Assembly: GCA_022600345.1 (NCBI GenBank)
Contig: JAHZKP010000121.1
Coordinates: forward strand, 1 to 43,780
Source: Alphaproteobacteria bacterium
GTDB taxonomy: Bacteria; Pseudomonadota; Alphaproteobacteria; Rhizobiales; Hyphomicrobiaceae
Direction: 5' to 3'
Length of the DNA: 43,780 nucleotides
Under the pieces are notes generated by a model that was not told the DNA's origin, ran no database searches, and worked only from the letters and a program-made list of their open reading frames with translations. The translations under genes and the position numbers were made by a program. Positions 16,337 to 25,312 of the stretch are shown here, in pieces (position 1 is the stretch's first letter; every line of letters starts with the position of its first letter).

Positions 16337-17368
16337 TTACAGAGTTGAATCGACCTGACGGAACGAAACCAATTGGCGCTTATCGGCATCCCAAAGCTTG
16401 TACTTCACATAATCAAAGCTTTCCCAAAGCGTGATCCGCCTGATCTCAGCCAGCTCGGGATAGTCGCGCAATACCTGCGGCAGGCGATAAAACGGAATCC
16501 GGCTATAGAGATGATGAACGTGGTGGATACCGATATGAGCGGTCAGCCAGCTCAGGAAACTAGGCAGCGCGTAATAGGAACTTCCGTAAAGCGCAGCATC
16601 CTCATGCGACCAGCCCTTGGTTTCCTCCCAATAGGTGTCTTCGAATTGATGCTGAATATAAAACAGCCAGACACCTATTGTTGCTCCCAGCAGAACAATC
16701 GGCGCATGAACCATAAAGAACGGACCCGCTCCGATCAGCCAGACCATGAACAAAAAGCCAGCCGCGATCCCGAAATTCGTCCCCATCGCGCTGACCCAAG
16801 GCCGCCAACCTTCACGAAACTGCCCGAACGGCAATCTTTGTTGCAGCACGAAGACATACGCCGGACCGACGATGAACATGGTGATGGGGTGGCGATAGAA
16901 TTTATAAGCGAGCCGGCCGAACCAGGACCGCGCCTTATATTCTTCAACGGTCAGCGTTTGAATGTCCCCGATACCGCGATGGTCCAGATTGCCCGAATTG
17001 GCATGATGCAGCGCGTGGCTGCGGCGCCAGACATCGTATGGCGTCATCGTGAAGATGCCGAGCACCCTGCCAACCCAGTCGTTGGTCGCACGCTTCTTGA
17101 AGAACGCGTAATGGCCGCAGTCGTGTTGGATAAGAAACAAGCGGACAAGAAAAAACGCCGCGGGAATCGCCCACAGCAGCGTCAGCCAATACCCCACCGA
17201 CAGCGACAACCAAGCCGCGACCCAGAACCCGACAAATGGGCCCGCCGTGATTACCAGCTCCTTGATGCTCCTGGTAATATCCGCGCCACGATAGCGGCCG
17301 GCAATCTCCATCCAGTTGCGCTTTTCTGCACACTCAAGCGCGGCCGAATCAAGCGGCTTGTTCATCAT
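16337..17368 (-). CDS. Membrane fatty acid desaturase
   Basis: Di-iron acyl-lipid desaturase of the inner membrane, introducing a cis double bond into fatty acyl chains. All three histidine boxes are present: HDCGH (about residue 89), HALHHANSGNLDHRG (about 123) and HIGIHHVHH (about 286), separated by paired hydrophobic segments. The 343 residues match delta-12/omega-6 type enzymes. ATG at 17368 (or the next codon) has GAGGA 9 nt upstream. It is directly upstream of the MITE fragment and the VIT gene. The regiospecificity and electron donor cannot be read from the sequence. Confidence 0.92.
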   Translation of the reverse strand: MMNKPLDSAALECAEKRNWMEIAGRYRGADITRSIKELVITAGPFVGFWVAAWLSLSVGYWLTLLWAIPAAFFLVRLFLIQHDCGHYAFFKKRATNDWVGRVLGIFTMTPYDVWRRSHALHHANSGNLDHRGIGDIQTLTVEEYKARSWFGRLAYKFYRHPITMFIVGPAYVFVLQQRLPFGQFREGWRPWVSAMGTNFGIAAGFLFMVWLIGAGPFFMVHAPIVLLGATIGVWLFYIQHQFEDTYWEETKGWSHEDAALYGSSYYALPSFLSWLTAHIGIHHVHHLYSRIPFYRLPQVLRDYPELAEIRRITLWESFDYVKYKLWDADKRQLVSFRQVDSTL

Positions 17369-17585
17369 TTTCGAATGTCCTCAAGCACCCCCCAGGCGCG
17401 GCCCCGCCACACAGCAGAACCCCACGAATTCACGCAGACATTTACAGTTCGCCTGCAATTTCGCAAGCATCCATCGTATTGCGGCGCACCACCAGGTCCC
17501 AATCGTCGTGGAAAACGCACCAGCCGCTGACGCACATCAAACCAACTGCGAAGTCTGAGAATTCCGCCTGCCGCACACGAAAATT

Positions 17586-17616
17586 GCGGGGCAGGACGAT
17601 CTACGTCCCAGCCCGC
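17586..17616 (+). promoter_or_regulatory. Interrupted dyad upstream of the PLP enzyme gene
   Basis: GCGGG/CCCGC (17586-17590 with 17612-17616) and GGACG/CGTCC (17594-17598 with 17604-17608) form two stacked 5-bp stems split by a 3-by-3 internal loop. It lies 50 bp before the ATG at 17667, so it could be an operator or leader hairpin. The rest of the 298-bp divergent gap to the desaturase shows nothing else I can name. Confidence 0.35.
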
Positions 17617-17666
17617 CGGCATGATAGGAAGTATTTTCCGATCGATCCTCACAGGATTCCGCTGCG

Positions 17667-18662
17667 ATGTCAGAGACAAACCCCACGAGCATCAGCCTTT
17701 CCGAAATCGAAATGGCAGCCAGCAGACTGTCCGGCATCGCCATGCGAACGCCTCTCCTCGAAAGCGCCGTTCTCAACGAGCGAACCGGAGGCCGCATTCT
17801 ACTAAAAGCCGAAACCCTGCAACGCACCGGAACATTCAAGTTCCGCGGCGCTTACAACACGATCTCCCAACTCTCCAACGACGCCCGCGCACGCGGAATT
17901 CTCGCATGGTCATCGGGCAACCACGCCCAGGGCGTCGCCGCGGCCGCTTCGCTGCTCTCCACGCCAGCAACCATCGTGATGCCCGCCGACGCACCTTCGA
18001 TCAAGATCGCCAACACCCGCGCACTGGGAGCCGACATCGTCCTCTACGACCGCTATTCAGAAAGCCGCGAAGATATCGGAACGAAGCTGGCGGACCAAAA
18101 CGACCTGACCATCATTCCACCCTATGACGACCCTGGCGTCATCGCCGGCCAGGGCACAGTCGGCCTCGAAATCAGCCAGCAATGCCAGGAGTTGGGCTGT
18201 ACGCCTGATGCCCTCCTGGTCAACTGCGGCGGCGGCGGCCTGACCGCTGGCTGCGCAATCGCAATGTCCGCACGTCAGCCCGGCTGCGAAATTTACACCG
18301 TCGAACCAACCGGCTTCGACGACATGGCCCGCTCCCTTGCAACAGGCGGGCGCCAGTCCAATCCACCTGGAGCAAAGTCGATATGCGACGCTCTGCTCTC
18401 GCCAACGCCGGGCGCGCTGACATTCCCAATTGCCCACGAGCTGTCATCAGGCGGGTTTCACGTTTCCGATGCCAGCGTCCGCGCCGCCATCAGGTTCGCA
18501 TTCACGTCGTTGAAACTCATCGTCGAACCCGGCGGGGCCGTCTCCCTCGCCGCAGTCCTGGACGGGACGTTTGATGCGACAGCAAAAACCGTCTGCATCA
18601 CGTTGAGCGGTGGAAACATCGGCGCGGAAATGCTGAGCGAAATTTTGCTGGAAAAAGACTGA
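17667..18662 (+). CDS. PLP-dependent threonine dehydratase / serine racemase-like enzyme
   Basis: Fold-type II PLP enzyme acting on threonine or serine (deamination to a 2-oxo acid, or racemisation). The Schiff-base lysine is Lys58 in GTFKFRGA; SSGNHAQG at 82-89 binds the substrate carboxylate; CGGGGLTAG at about 187-195 holds the PLP phosphate; LSGGN near 312 completes the site. It has 331 residues and no C-terminal ACT-type regulatory domain, so it is the short catabolic or racemase form rather than biosynthetic IlvA. It is divergent from the desaturase and convergent with the Sel1 gene. Exact substrate unresolved. Confidence 0.9.
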   Translation: MSETNPTSISLSEIEMAASRLSGIAMRTPLLESAVLNERTGGRILLKAETLQRTGTFKFRGAYNTISQLSNDARARGILAWSSGNHAQGVAAAASLLSTPATIVMPADAPSIKIANTRALGADIVLYDRYSESREDIGTKLADQNDLTIIPPYDDPGVIAGQGTVGLEISQQCQELGCTPDALLVNCGGGGLTAGCAIAMSARQPGCEIYTVEPTGFDDMARSLATGGRQSNPPGAKSICDALLSPTPGALTFPIAHELSSGGFHVSDASVRAAIRFAFTSLKLIVEPGGAVSLAAVLDGTFDATAKTVCITLSGGNIGAEMLSEILLEKD

Positions 18663-18671
18663 GCCGGGTCC

Positions 18672-19736
18672 TTATCGACCCCGCGCGCCAACATCCACCA
18701 TCGAACCGCCAACGGCAGCACCCGACATAAAGCCGACAGGTGGCGTGATGGACTTGCCTCCAGCAGCAACGCTGGGTAGCTGACCAACGCTCCGCTTGGC
18801 ATCGATTTGCGGCGCAGGCACGGGTTGCAACTGGCCGGAGCGAAGCGGCAGGCGGCGGCCATCGGCACAGGTGCGAAGGGCTGCAGAATTCAAGCCCCCC
18901 AGCGCCGACCGCCCTGGCAATTGGACCTTCCGCCCGTACCGGCTATCCCATTCAGCAACCATGCCTGTTGCCTGTTCCCGCACACCCTGCGAGGCACCAC
19001 AGTAGATGCTCTGGTAGATATCCTCGATCCACACATCTTCACCCGCACCAGCGTTCTTCACGGCCACCGAAATCAGTGTCAGCGCCCGAACCTGATCCTT
19101 GGGCATGAATTTGCCGCGCCAGTAGAGGTCGGCCAGAAACGCCTGCGCTCCCGGATGCCCGTTCTGGGCCAAGATCGCCAGCCAGTGCCGACCGCGCGCA
19201 ACGTCGGCGCGCACACCGTCACCGTTAAGCTGCATCTTCGACAACTCAAACTGCGCATCCTCATCGTTGAAGAAGATCGCAGCATGATGCAGGTATTCCG
19301 CAGCCCGCGAAGGGTTGGCGGCCAGACGGATTTCCGGCAATCCGAGGCGAACATATTTCGCCAGCGACGTTAATGATTTGGCAACGTAGCGCGCCCGCGC
19401 GTCAAGGTCCGGATCGACATCGGCATGCTCGTTGGCAATTCGCCGGAACAGCATGTATGCCTTGCCGTGATCCGTATGGGAACTGTTCGAATCTGCGTAA
19501 AGCCGCGCCAGAAAATAGGTCCCCAGGAACAGGTTCTGCGAAGCAGCGTACTCCAGCGCAGGGATGGCTATCTCATGATAACCGCCCCGGTAGGCGCTGA
19601 TCCCCTGGCGCAACGCATCAGGAGCCGAACTGAACCTCTGAGGCTCGGCTGACGCCGTCGACATCGGCACCGTGACCGATCCCAAAACAGCCACGAGAAG
19701 CGCCAACGCGCCAACCATTCCGCCGCCAATTTTCAT
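18672..19736 (-). CDS. ExoR-like Sel1-repeat exported protein
   Basis: An exported 354-residue protein with a signal peptide (MKIGGGMVGALALLVAVLG to about residue 31). Sel1-type helical repeats follow: ALRQGISAYRGGYHEIAIPALEYAA, FLARLYADS, DAQFELSKMQLNGDG, GRHWLAILAQNGHPGAQAFLADLYWRG. The order and spacing resemble ExoR, the periplasmic inhibitor of the ExoS-ChvI sensor system in rhizobia, but the C-terminal about 100 residues (Gly/Pro/Ser rich, unlike ExoR) differ. The ATG at 19736 starts 1 bp after the ilvD stop, so it is probably coupled to ilvD. ExoR function is inference; a general Sel1 scaffold is the alternative. Confidence 0.75.
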   Translation of the reverse strand: MKIGGGMVGALALLVAVLGSVTVPMSTASAEPQRFSSAPDALRQGISAYRGGYHEIAIPALEYAASQNLFLGTYFLARLYADSNSSHTDHGKAYMLFRRIANEHADVDPDLDARARYVAKSLTSLAKYVRLGLPEIRLAANPSRAAEYLHHAAIFFNDEDAQFELSKMQLNGDGVRADVARGRHWLAILAQNGHPGAQAFLADLYWRGKFMPKDQVRALTLISVAVKNAGAGEDVWIEDIYQSIYCGASQGVREQATGMVAEWDSRYGRKVQLPGRSALGGLNSAALRTCADGRRLPLRSGQLQPVPAPQIDAKRSVGQLPSVAAGGKSITPPVGFMSGAAVGGSMVDVGARGR

Positions 19737-19737
19737 G

Positions 19738-21462
19738 TCAAATATCCGCATAGCAGATCACTTCAGCCTTTCCGCCAGCATGGGTAACGGCCCCGAAACG
19801 CGCCGGGCCGACCTGCTCTGCATACTTGCGCAAAGCACCGCTTGTGTAAGGGTTATCGGGCACAGACCACTGTTTGCGCCGCTCTTCTAGTTCCACCGCA
19901 TCGACTTCCAGATCGAGTGTCCCGATCTCGGCATCGATGGCGATCATGTCGCCGTCCTTTATCAAAGCAATCGGACCGCCAACGGCGGCCTCCGGCCCCA
20001 CGTGGCCGATGCAAAATCCGCGAGTCGCACCTGAGAAGCGCCCATCCGTGATCAGCGCCATCTTGTCGCCGACGCCCTGGCCGTAGAGGGCTGCCGTCGT
20101 TGAGAGCATTTCGCGCATACCCGGTCCGCCCCTGGGGCCTTCGTAGCGAATGACCAGCACTTCGCCAGCTTCGTACCTGCCCTCCTGGACCGCGGCGAAC
20201 GCATCTTCCTCGCAATCGAAACACCGCGCCGGCCCGCGGAACTTCAGTTCCGTCATGCCCGCCACCTTAACGATGGCCCCTTCAGGCGCCAGCGAGCCAC
20301 GCAGGCCAACCACGCCACCGGTCTCCGTAATCGGATTGGAAACCGGATAAACCACCTTTTGGTCGGTATTGAACTCGACATCCTTCAGGTTCTCAGCCAG
20401 CGTCTTGCCGCTAACCGTCATGCAGTCGCCGTGCATGAACCCGCCATCCAGCAACGCCTTCAGGATCTGCGGCACGCCGCCGATATCGTAGACGTCCTTG
20501 GCGATGTATTTGCCGCCCGGTTTCAGGTCGGCAATGTAGGGCGTGCGCTTGAAGATCTCGGCGACATCGAACAGGTCGAATTCCAGCCCCATCTCATGAG
20601 CCATCGCCGGCAGATGCAAAGCCGCATTCGTCGACCCGCCAGTGGCCGCAACGATTGTTGCTGCGTTTTCAAATGCCTGGAGCGTGCAGATATCGCGCGG
20701 CCGAAGGTTATCGGCAATCAGCCGCATCACCGCCTTGCCGCTTTCGACACCGTAATGGTCGCGGCTTTCATAGGGTGCGGGTGCTCCAGCCGACCCCGGC
20801 AGCGCCAATCCGATCGCCTCAGAAACGCAGGCCATTGTATTCGCCGTGAATTGCCCGCCGCACGATCCAGCAGACGGACACGCCACGCATTCCAGATCGT
20901 GCAGGTCGTCTTCCGACATCCGGCCTGCCGAGTGCATGCCCACGCCTTCGAACACGTCTTGAACGGTGACGTCCTTGCCCTTGTAGGTACCCGGCAGGAT
21001 CGAGCCGCCGTACATGAAAACACTGGGGACGTTGAGCCGGATCATCGCCATCATGATGCCCGGCAGCGATTTGTCGCAACCGGCAATCCCGACAAGCGCA
21101 TCATAGCAATGTCCGCGCATCGTCAGCTCGATGGAATCAGCAATCACCTCACGCGACACCAGCGACGACTTCATCCCCTGGTGGCCCATGGCGATACCGT
21201 CGGTCACCGTGATGGTGCAGAATTCTCGCGGCGTCCCGCCGCCTTCATCGACGCCGGCCTTGGCCGACTGCGCCTGGCGCATCAGCGCGATATTGCACGG
21301 AGCCGCCTCGTTCCAGCAGCTTGCAACACCAACGAACGGCCGGTGAATCTGCTCTTCCGTCAGCCCCATCGCATAATAATAAGACCGATGCGGCGCTCTG
21401 CTTGGCCCTTCGGTGACATGCCGGCTCGGCAATTTCGACTTATCGAACGTCTTGGCGCTCAT
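19738..21462 (-). CDS. ilvD: Dihydroxy-acid dehydratase
   Basis: Fe-S dehydratase of branched-chain amino acid and pantothenate synthesis; converts 2,3-dihydroxy-isovalerate and -methylvalerate into 2-oxo acids. Cluster cysteines are visible in ASCWNEAAPCN, AGCDKSLPG and CPSAGSCGGQFTANTM, and the C-terminal GRFSGATRGFCIGHVGPEA is typical. Length is 574 residues from ATG at 21462. GGAGG lies 13 nt before that ATG and 1 nt before an in-frame TTG (21474), so the start by four codons is not fully settled. The Sel1 gene follows after 1 bp. Confidence 0.96.
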   Translation of the reverse strand: MSAKTFDKSKLPSRHVTEGPSRAPHRSYYYAMGLTEEQIHRPFVGVASCWNEAAPCNIALMRQAQSAKAGVDEGGGTPREFCTITVTDGIAMGHQGMKSSLVSREVIADSIELTMRGHCYDALVGIAGCDKSLPGIMMAMIRLNVPSVFMYGGSILPGTYKGKDVTVQDVFEGVGMHSAGRMSEDDLHDLECVACPSAGSCGGQFTANTMACVSEAIGLALPGSAGAPAPYESRDHYGVESGKAVMRLIADNLRPRDICTLQAFENAATIVAATGGSTNAALHLPAMAHEMGLEFDLFDVAEIFKRTPYIADLKPGGKYIAKDVYDIGGVPQILKALLDGGFMHGDCMTVSGKTLAENLKDVEFNTDQKVVYPVSNPITETGGVVGLRGSLAPEGAIVKVAGMTELKFRGPARCFDCEEDAFAAVQEGRYEAGEVLVIRYEGPRGGPGMREMLSTTAALYGQGVGDKMALITDGRFSGATRGFCIGHVGPEAAVGGPIALIKDGDMIAIDAEIGTLDLEVDAVELEERRKQWSVPDNPYTSGALRKYAEQVGPARFGAVTHAGGKAEVICYADI

Positions 21463-21985
21463 AGGTTTGTTCAATCCTCCCCACGGACATCAGCAGGCTT
21501 CACCAACAACTGGTGGCCGAAATGCCGATCAAGCATTCCGGTACCTGCAGCAAACCGATTCTGTAACGAGACGAAACTGCCAAACACCATCAAGTACCCA
21601 CGCGGCAGGCTCTTTCCGACTCTGTGATCCAGGCTGGACGATGGTATTCGTTTGTGGCCCAAAGGTGGCGCACCCGCCTCATTAGAGTTGCCGCAAAGCA
21701 ACATTTAACAACTGTCTTAATTCACCAGGACAACCAGCCGCCACAAAACCTGACGGCGCATTTCCGTGCAAATTCCGCGAAGATGGTGAAAAACTCGTCG
21801 CCGGGTCTCGAAACAGCGATAAATACCGAGCAGCACCAAAGCGCATTTGGCTTTGTTTAAAGCCGGACTAAGGCTTCTCGACGACCAGCCTGCGGCCAAA
21901 CCAAAACCCAGCGGCGGCGAAAAAGTGTCAAAATGCGCCAAATAGGCTACACGGCTATTTTTCAGCCGGTGAGGGAACCGACAGA
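21463..21985. other. Gene-free divergent promoter region between ilvD and DUF898 gene
   Basis: About 520 bp separate the two divergent starts. It is less G+C rich than the neighbouring genes and holds no convincing reading frame, tRNA, leader peptide of branched-chain residues or clear riboswitch. GGAGG of ilvD lies at its left edge. Promoters for both genes must lie here, but I cannot place them with confidence. Confidence 0.5.
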
Positions 21986-23335
21986 ATGAATACTGATACG
22001 ACGATTGAGCCTTGGGGACCTCAAGGTGGCGAACCGCCAAACGGCTCTACCCAGCCTCCTCAGGCAACGCAGCCACCCGGTGGCAGCCAACTGCAAATGT
22101 CCTGGCTGGCCCCCATTGGCATGATCGGCCTGTCGATCACCAACTTCATATTCCGCATCCTGACGCTGGGCATCTACGATTTCTGGGCGCGCACCGAAGT
22201 CCGCAAGCGGCTGTGGTCATCCGTCCGCCTTCATGGTGAACCGCTCGTCTACACCGGCACCGGCAAGGAACTATTCTTAGGGTTTCTCATCGTCTTCGGC
22301 CTCATTCTTCTGCCGATGCTCATCATCACCACATCGCTGATGATCGCACTGGGACCAGACACCGCTGCCGCAGGCGCAGTCCAACTCGTTCTTTATGTGG
22401 TGATCTTCTTCCTGTTCGGCATCGCCGTTTACCGCGCCCAGCGCTATCGTCTCCTGCGCACCACCTGGCGCGGCATTCGCGGCAGCATGGAAGGTAGCTC
22501 GATGACCTACGCCATCACCTACTTCCTGACCATGTTGCTGATCCCGTTCACCGCCGGCTGGATCATCCCCTGGCGATCAACCAAGCTTCAAAGCATCATC
22601 ACCAACGACGCCCGTTTCGGTGACCGTCCGTTTTCATTCAAGGGCGGTTCCGGCCCCCTTTACGGACCATTCGCAGTCCTGTGGTTTGGCGCCATGATCA
22701 TCAGCGGTATCGCCTTTTCCGCAATCGGCCTGATCGTCACCTACATGCAGCAGGCCTATGGAGCCGACGCCAGATCCATCGATGGCCAATGGAATCCGGA
22801 AGTAGCAGGCGTCGTTGGCGTTACTTCAATGCTGATCGTGGCAATCGCCTACCTGCTCTATCTCTTGTTGAGCGCCTGGTATCGATCCCGCACCATCAAC
22901 CACTTTGCCCAGTGCACGCATTTCGAGAATGCGAATTTCAATGGCCGGGTCACCGGCGCCGGCCTGTTGTGGATCGACCTGACCAACCTACTGATCCAGA
23001 TCGTCGGGGCCTTGTTCGTAATCTTGTGCGTTGTCGCCATATTCCTGATGCTCAGCATCATCTTCGCGGGCATCATCGGATTCCCAACGGACGCCGCCCT
23101 CAATCCCCAACATGCCGCGGTTTTCACATCCGTGGCCGCTCCCATCTTTCTCCTCATTGTCGCGTTATCATTTACGTTCCTTCTCCCGGTTACCCAGGCG
23201 CGCTCGATGGGATACCTGATCAACCACCTGGACCTTGAAGGAACCATTCCGCTCGACCAGATTGCACAGAGTGCGGCTGCCGATGTTAATGTAGGCGAAG
23301 GACTGGCACAGGCGTTCGATGTCGATGCATTCTGA
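21986..23335 (+). CDS. DUF898 (YjgN-like) multi-pass membrane protein
   Basis: A 449-residue inner-membrane protein with two halves of similar character, matching DUF898. The N-terminal about 40 residues are a Pro/Gln/Gly-rich soluble tail. Family features are FIFRILTLGIYDFWARTEVRKRLWSS, GTGKELFLGFL, and INHFAQCTHFENANFNGRVT. At least eight hydrophobic segments follow. Function unknown. Its stop codon overlaps the start of the M48 peptidase gene by 17 bp, and DUF898 genes are often next to M48 peptidases, so the two probably work together (inference). Confidence 0.87.
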   Translation: MNTDTTIEPWGPQGGEPPNGSTQPPQATQPPGGSQLQMSWLAPIGMIGLSITNFIFRILTLGIYDFWARTEVRKRLWSSVRLHGEPLVYTGTGKELFLGFLIVFGLILLPMLIITTSLMIALGPDTAAAGAVQLVLYVVIFFLFGIAVYRAQRYRLLRTTWRGIRGSMEGSSMTYAITYFLTMLLIPFTAGWIIPWRSTKLQSIITNDARFGDRPFSFKGGSGPLYGPFAVLWFGAMIISGIAFSAIGLIVTYMQQAYGADARSIDGQWNPEVAGVVGVTSMLIVAIAYLLYLLLSAWYRSRTINHFAQCTHFENANFNGRVTGAGLLWIDLTNLLIQIVGALFVILCVVAIFLMLSIIFAGIIGFPTDAALNPQHAAVFTSVAAPIFLLIVALSFTFLLPVTQARSMGYLINHLDLEGTIPLDQIAQSAAADVNVGEGLAQAFDVDAF

Positions 23336-24440
23336 TCTCTACCACAAACGTTTCGAGGCACGCTTTTCGGACGGCAAGACCGCCGGATCGCACGAGGTCA
23401 CGGCCGAGTTGACCGCTCGCGGCATCGCCATCACCACCGAGACGGGCGCCGCGCCGCTCATCTGGCCTTATGGCGCGCTGGCGACTTCCGAACCCCTGTC
23501 CCAGCACGCCATTGACGCGCTCGTGACTTATTCCCACCAACCAGGCGCCACCTTGTTCGTACCCGGCCCCAGGTTCGCCAGATCATTGGCCGAACTCGCA
23601 CCCGGGCTCACCACACGCGCCGAACGCTGGCGCACAGTAACCCCCTGGCTTTGGGGCACAGCCGCTTTGGTGGCGCTTAGCGTTCTCGTTTGGATGGCCA
23701 ACCTCTCGCCAGCCCGCACCATCGCCACCATGCTGCCCGACTCGATCCGCGAAACCATGGGCCGCCAGGTCGTCAGGTCGATGAGCAATAACCGCAAGGT
23801 CTGCAACGACCCGCAGGGCAGTACGGCCTTAAAAGACCTGACCGCGAAGTTATCGCAGGCCACCGCCTCCGATACCGACTTCAACGTCACGGTCATCGAC
23901 TGGGGGTTGGTCAACGCCTTCGCCACGCCGGGCGAAAACATCGTCTTGACGCGCGGCCTGCTTGAGAGCGCCCAGGGCCCCGACGAGGTCGCAGCCGTGC
24001 TCGCCCACGAGATGGGGCACGGCCTGGAAATGCATCCCGAAACCGGCCTCGTCCGCGCCATGGGTTTAAGCGCGGCCCTGGAATTGATGATGGGCGGCAG
24101 CGGTGGAACGCTTGGCAACGCCGGGCTGTTATTGTTGCAATTGTCTTATTCGCGGGAGGCCGAACGCGAAGCCGACGACCATGCCCTGCGCATCCTCAAG
24201 GAGGCCAGCATCTCGCCCAAGGGCTTTGCCAGCTTCTTTGAACGCATGCACAAGAAGTCGGGCGGTCACGAAGGCGGGCTTGGCAGCGGATTGGGCGACA
24301 TGCTCAGCACCCACCCGCAAACCGATGAGCGGCTGTCCAAAACACTCGCTCAGGGCCATTATCCCTCAAAGCCCTCCCTTTCGGATGCCCAATGGGAAGC
24401 CCTGCAAGCCATCTGCGCCAGCAGCGAAAAACTCCAGTAG
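23319..24440 (+). CDS. M48 family membrane-associated metallopeptidase
   Basis: Zinc metallopeptidase related to HtpX/LoiP/BepA. The HEMGH motif is at residues 230-234, with EREAD at 282-286 providing the third zinc ligand, and NAFATPGENIVLTRGLL is the typical M48 strand before it. An N-terminal about 100-residue domain is followed by one membrane helix at about 109-126 (LWGTAALVALSVLVWMA); the catalytic part then faces the periplasm, if the usual topology holds. It has no lipobox. ATG at 23319 or 23325 overlaps the DUF898 gene end. Likely a partner in membrane or periplasmic protein quality control. Confidence 0.9.
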   Translation: MSMHSDLYHKRFEARFSDGKTAGSHEVTAELTARGIAITTETGAAPLIWPYGALATSEPLSQHAIDALVTYSHQPGATLFVPGPRFARSLAELAPGLTTRAERWRTVTPWLWGTAALVALSVLVWMANLSPARTIATMLPDSIRETMGRQVVRSMSNNRKVCNDPQGSTALKDLTAKLSQATASDTDFNVTVIDWGLVNAFATPGENIVLTRGLLESAQGPDEVAAVLAHEMGHGLEMHPETGLVRAMGLSAALELMMGGSGGTLGNAGLLLLQLSYSREAEREADDHALRILKEASISPKGFASFFERMHKKSGGHEGGLGSGLGDMLSTHPQTDERLSKTLAQGHYPSKPSLSDAQWEALQAICASSEKLQ

Positions 24441-24619
24441 ATTTCCAATCTATTGCATAGAACCGCTCGCTCGCGCCCCACAAAGATCAACGTAGCCGCA
24501 ACAGTCTTTCGCGAACAAGAAACACACCGCCCGCGACAGGCCCCATTCCTGGTGTTTAACCATTTCAAACAATCCAACGGGGCCTCAAAACGCCCGAACG
24601 CCAGCAGGGGAAATTTCGG

Positions 24620-25231
24620 ATGCGGCGAAGTCTGGTTCTTTTCGGCGTGCTCGCCTGCGCCGCTTATATCGTCTGGCCGTTCCACACCGCGTGGTCTGTC
24701 CGCGAGGCCGTGAAATCCGGCAACAGCAGCTATCTTGCCAAGCACTTCGAATGGGGACCGGTCAAGAAAACCCTCAAGGACTCGATGACCGAAATGGTCT
24801 TGGGGCCAATCGAGGCGTCACTCGAAGGTAAGCCCCGGCGCAAAGGACTGTGGGCAAGCTTCAAGAGCTACTACGGCCGCACCGCCGTCAACAGCATCGT
24901 CGAACGCTACGCAAATCCATCCGGCCTGCCGACCTTGTTCAGCTATGGGCGCACCGTGCGCACCAACGTTCTCGGCCGCAAGGATCCCGATGAAGGACTA
25001 TCCCTTCCAGCCCGCATCGCCAGCGCCTGGAACCGCCTTGATCGGGCAGCTTTCGTCTCGCTCACCCGCTTTGAAATCGACATGCGCGACAAATACGAAC
25101 CAACCCGCGTTTATGCCGGCGTCATGGAATTGAAGGACTGGCGCTGGAAGGTCGTTGAATTACGTGTGCGCCAACGCCAAGCCGCCCCGACCGCATTGCG
25201 TTTCACTAGCGCCGCATCAACTGCGCGCTGA
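24620..25231 (+). CDS. DUF2939 protein
   Basis: A 203-residue protein with an N-terminal hydrophobic segment (residues 4-20, signal anchor or signal peptide), followed by FHTAWSVREAVKSGNSSYLAKHFEWG, the usual DUF2939 opening of a short repeat-like helix pair. The remainder is basic and ends in a Thr/Ala/Arg tail. The family function is not known. AGGGG lies 10 nt before the ATG. It is 179 bp after the M48 gene on the same strand; whether they share a transcript is unclear. Confidence 0.8.
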   Translation: MRRSLVLFGVLACAAYIVWPFHTAWSVREAVKSGNSSYLAKHFEWGPVKKTLKDSMTEMVLGPIEASLEGKPRRKGLWASFKSYYGRTAVNSIVERYANPSGLPTLFSYGRTVRTNVLGRKDPDEGLSLPARIASAWNRLDRAAFVSLTRFEIDMRDKYEPTRVYAGVMELKDWRWKVVELRVRQRQAAPTALRFTSAASTAR

Positions 25232-25312
25232 AAGAGCCGCGTTCCGCGCGCACCATCACCGTGGTAACATCGTGCAGGCGAAGATTTTGCACCCTGCACG
25301 AAAGACGCCAAC

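Noticed and set aside
16373-17530. 385-codon plus-strand frame opposite the desaturase
   Set aside because: Shadow frame of a gene with all three histidine boxes on the other strand.
20359-21627. 422-codon plus-strand frame opposite ilvD
   Set aside because: A high-G+C shadow frame; ilvD on the minus strand has full family motifs.
21475-21985. Branched-chain leader peptide or riboswitch for ilvD
   Set aside because: No run of Leu/Ile/Val codons with an attenuator and no recognisable aptamer core were found.
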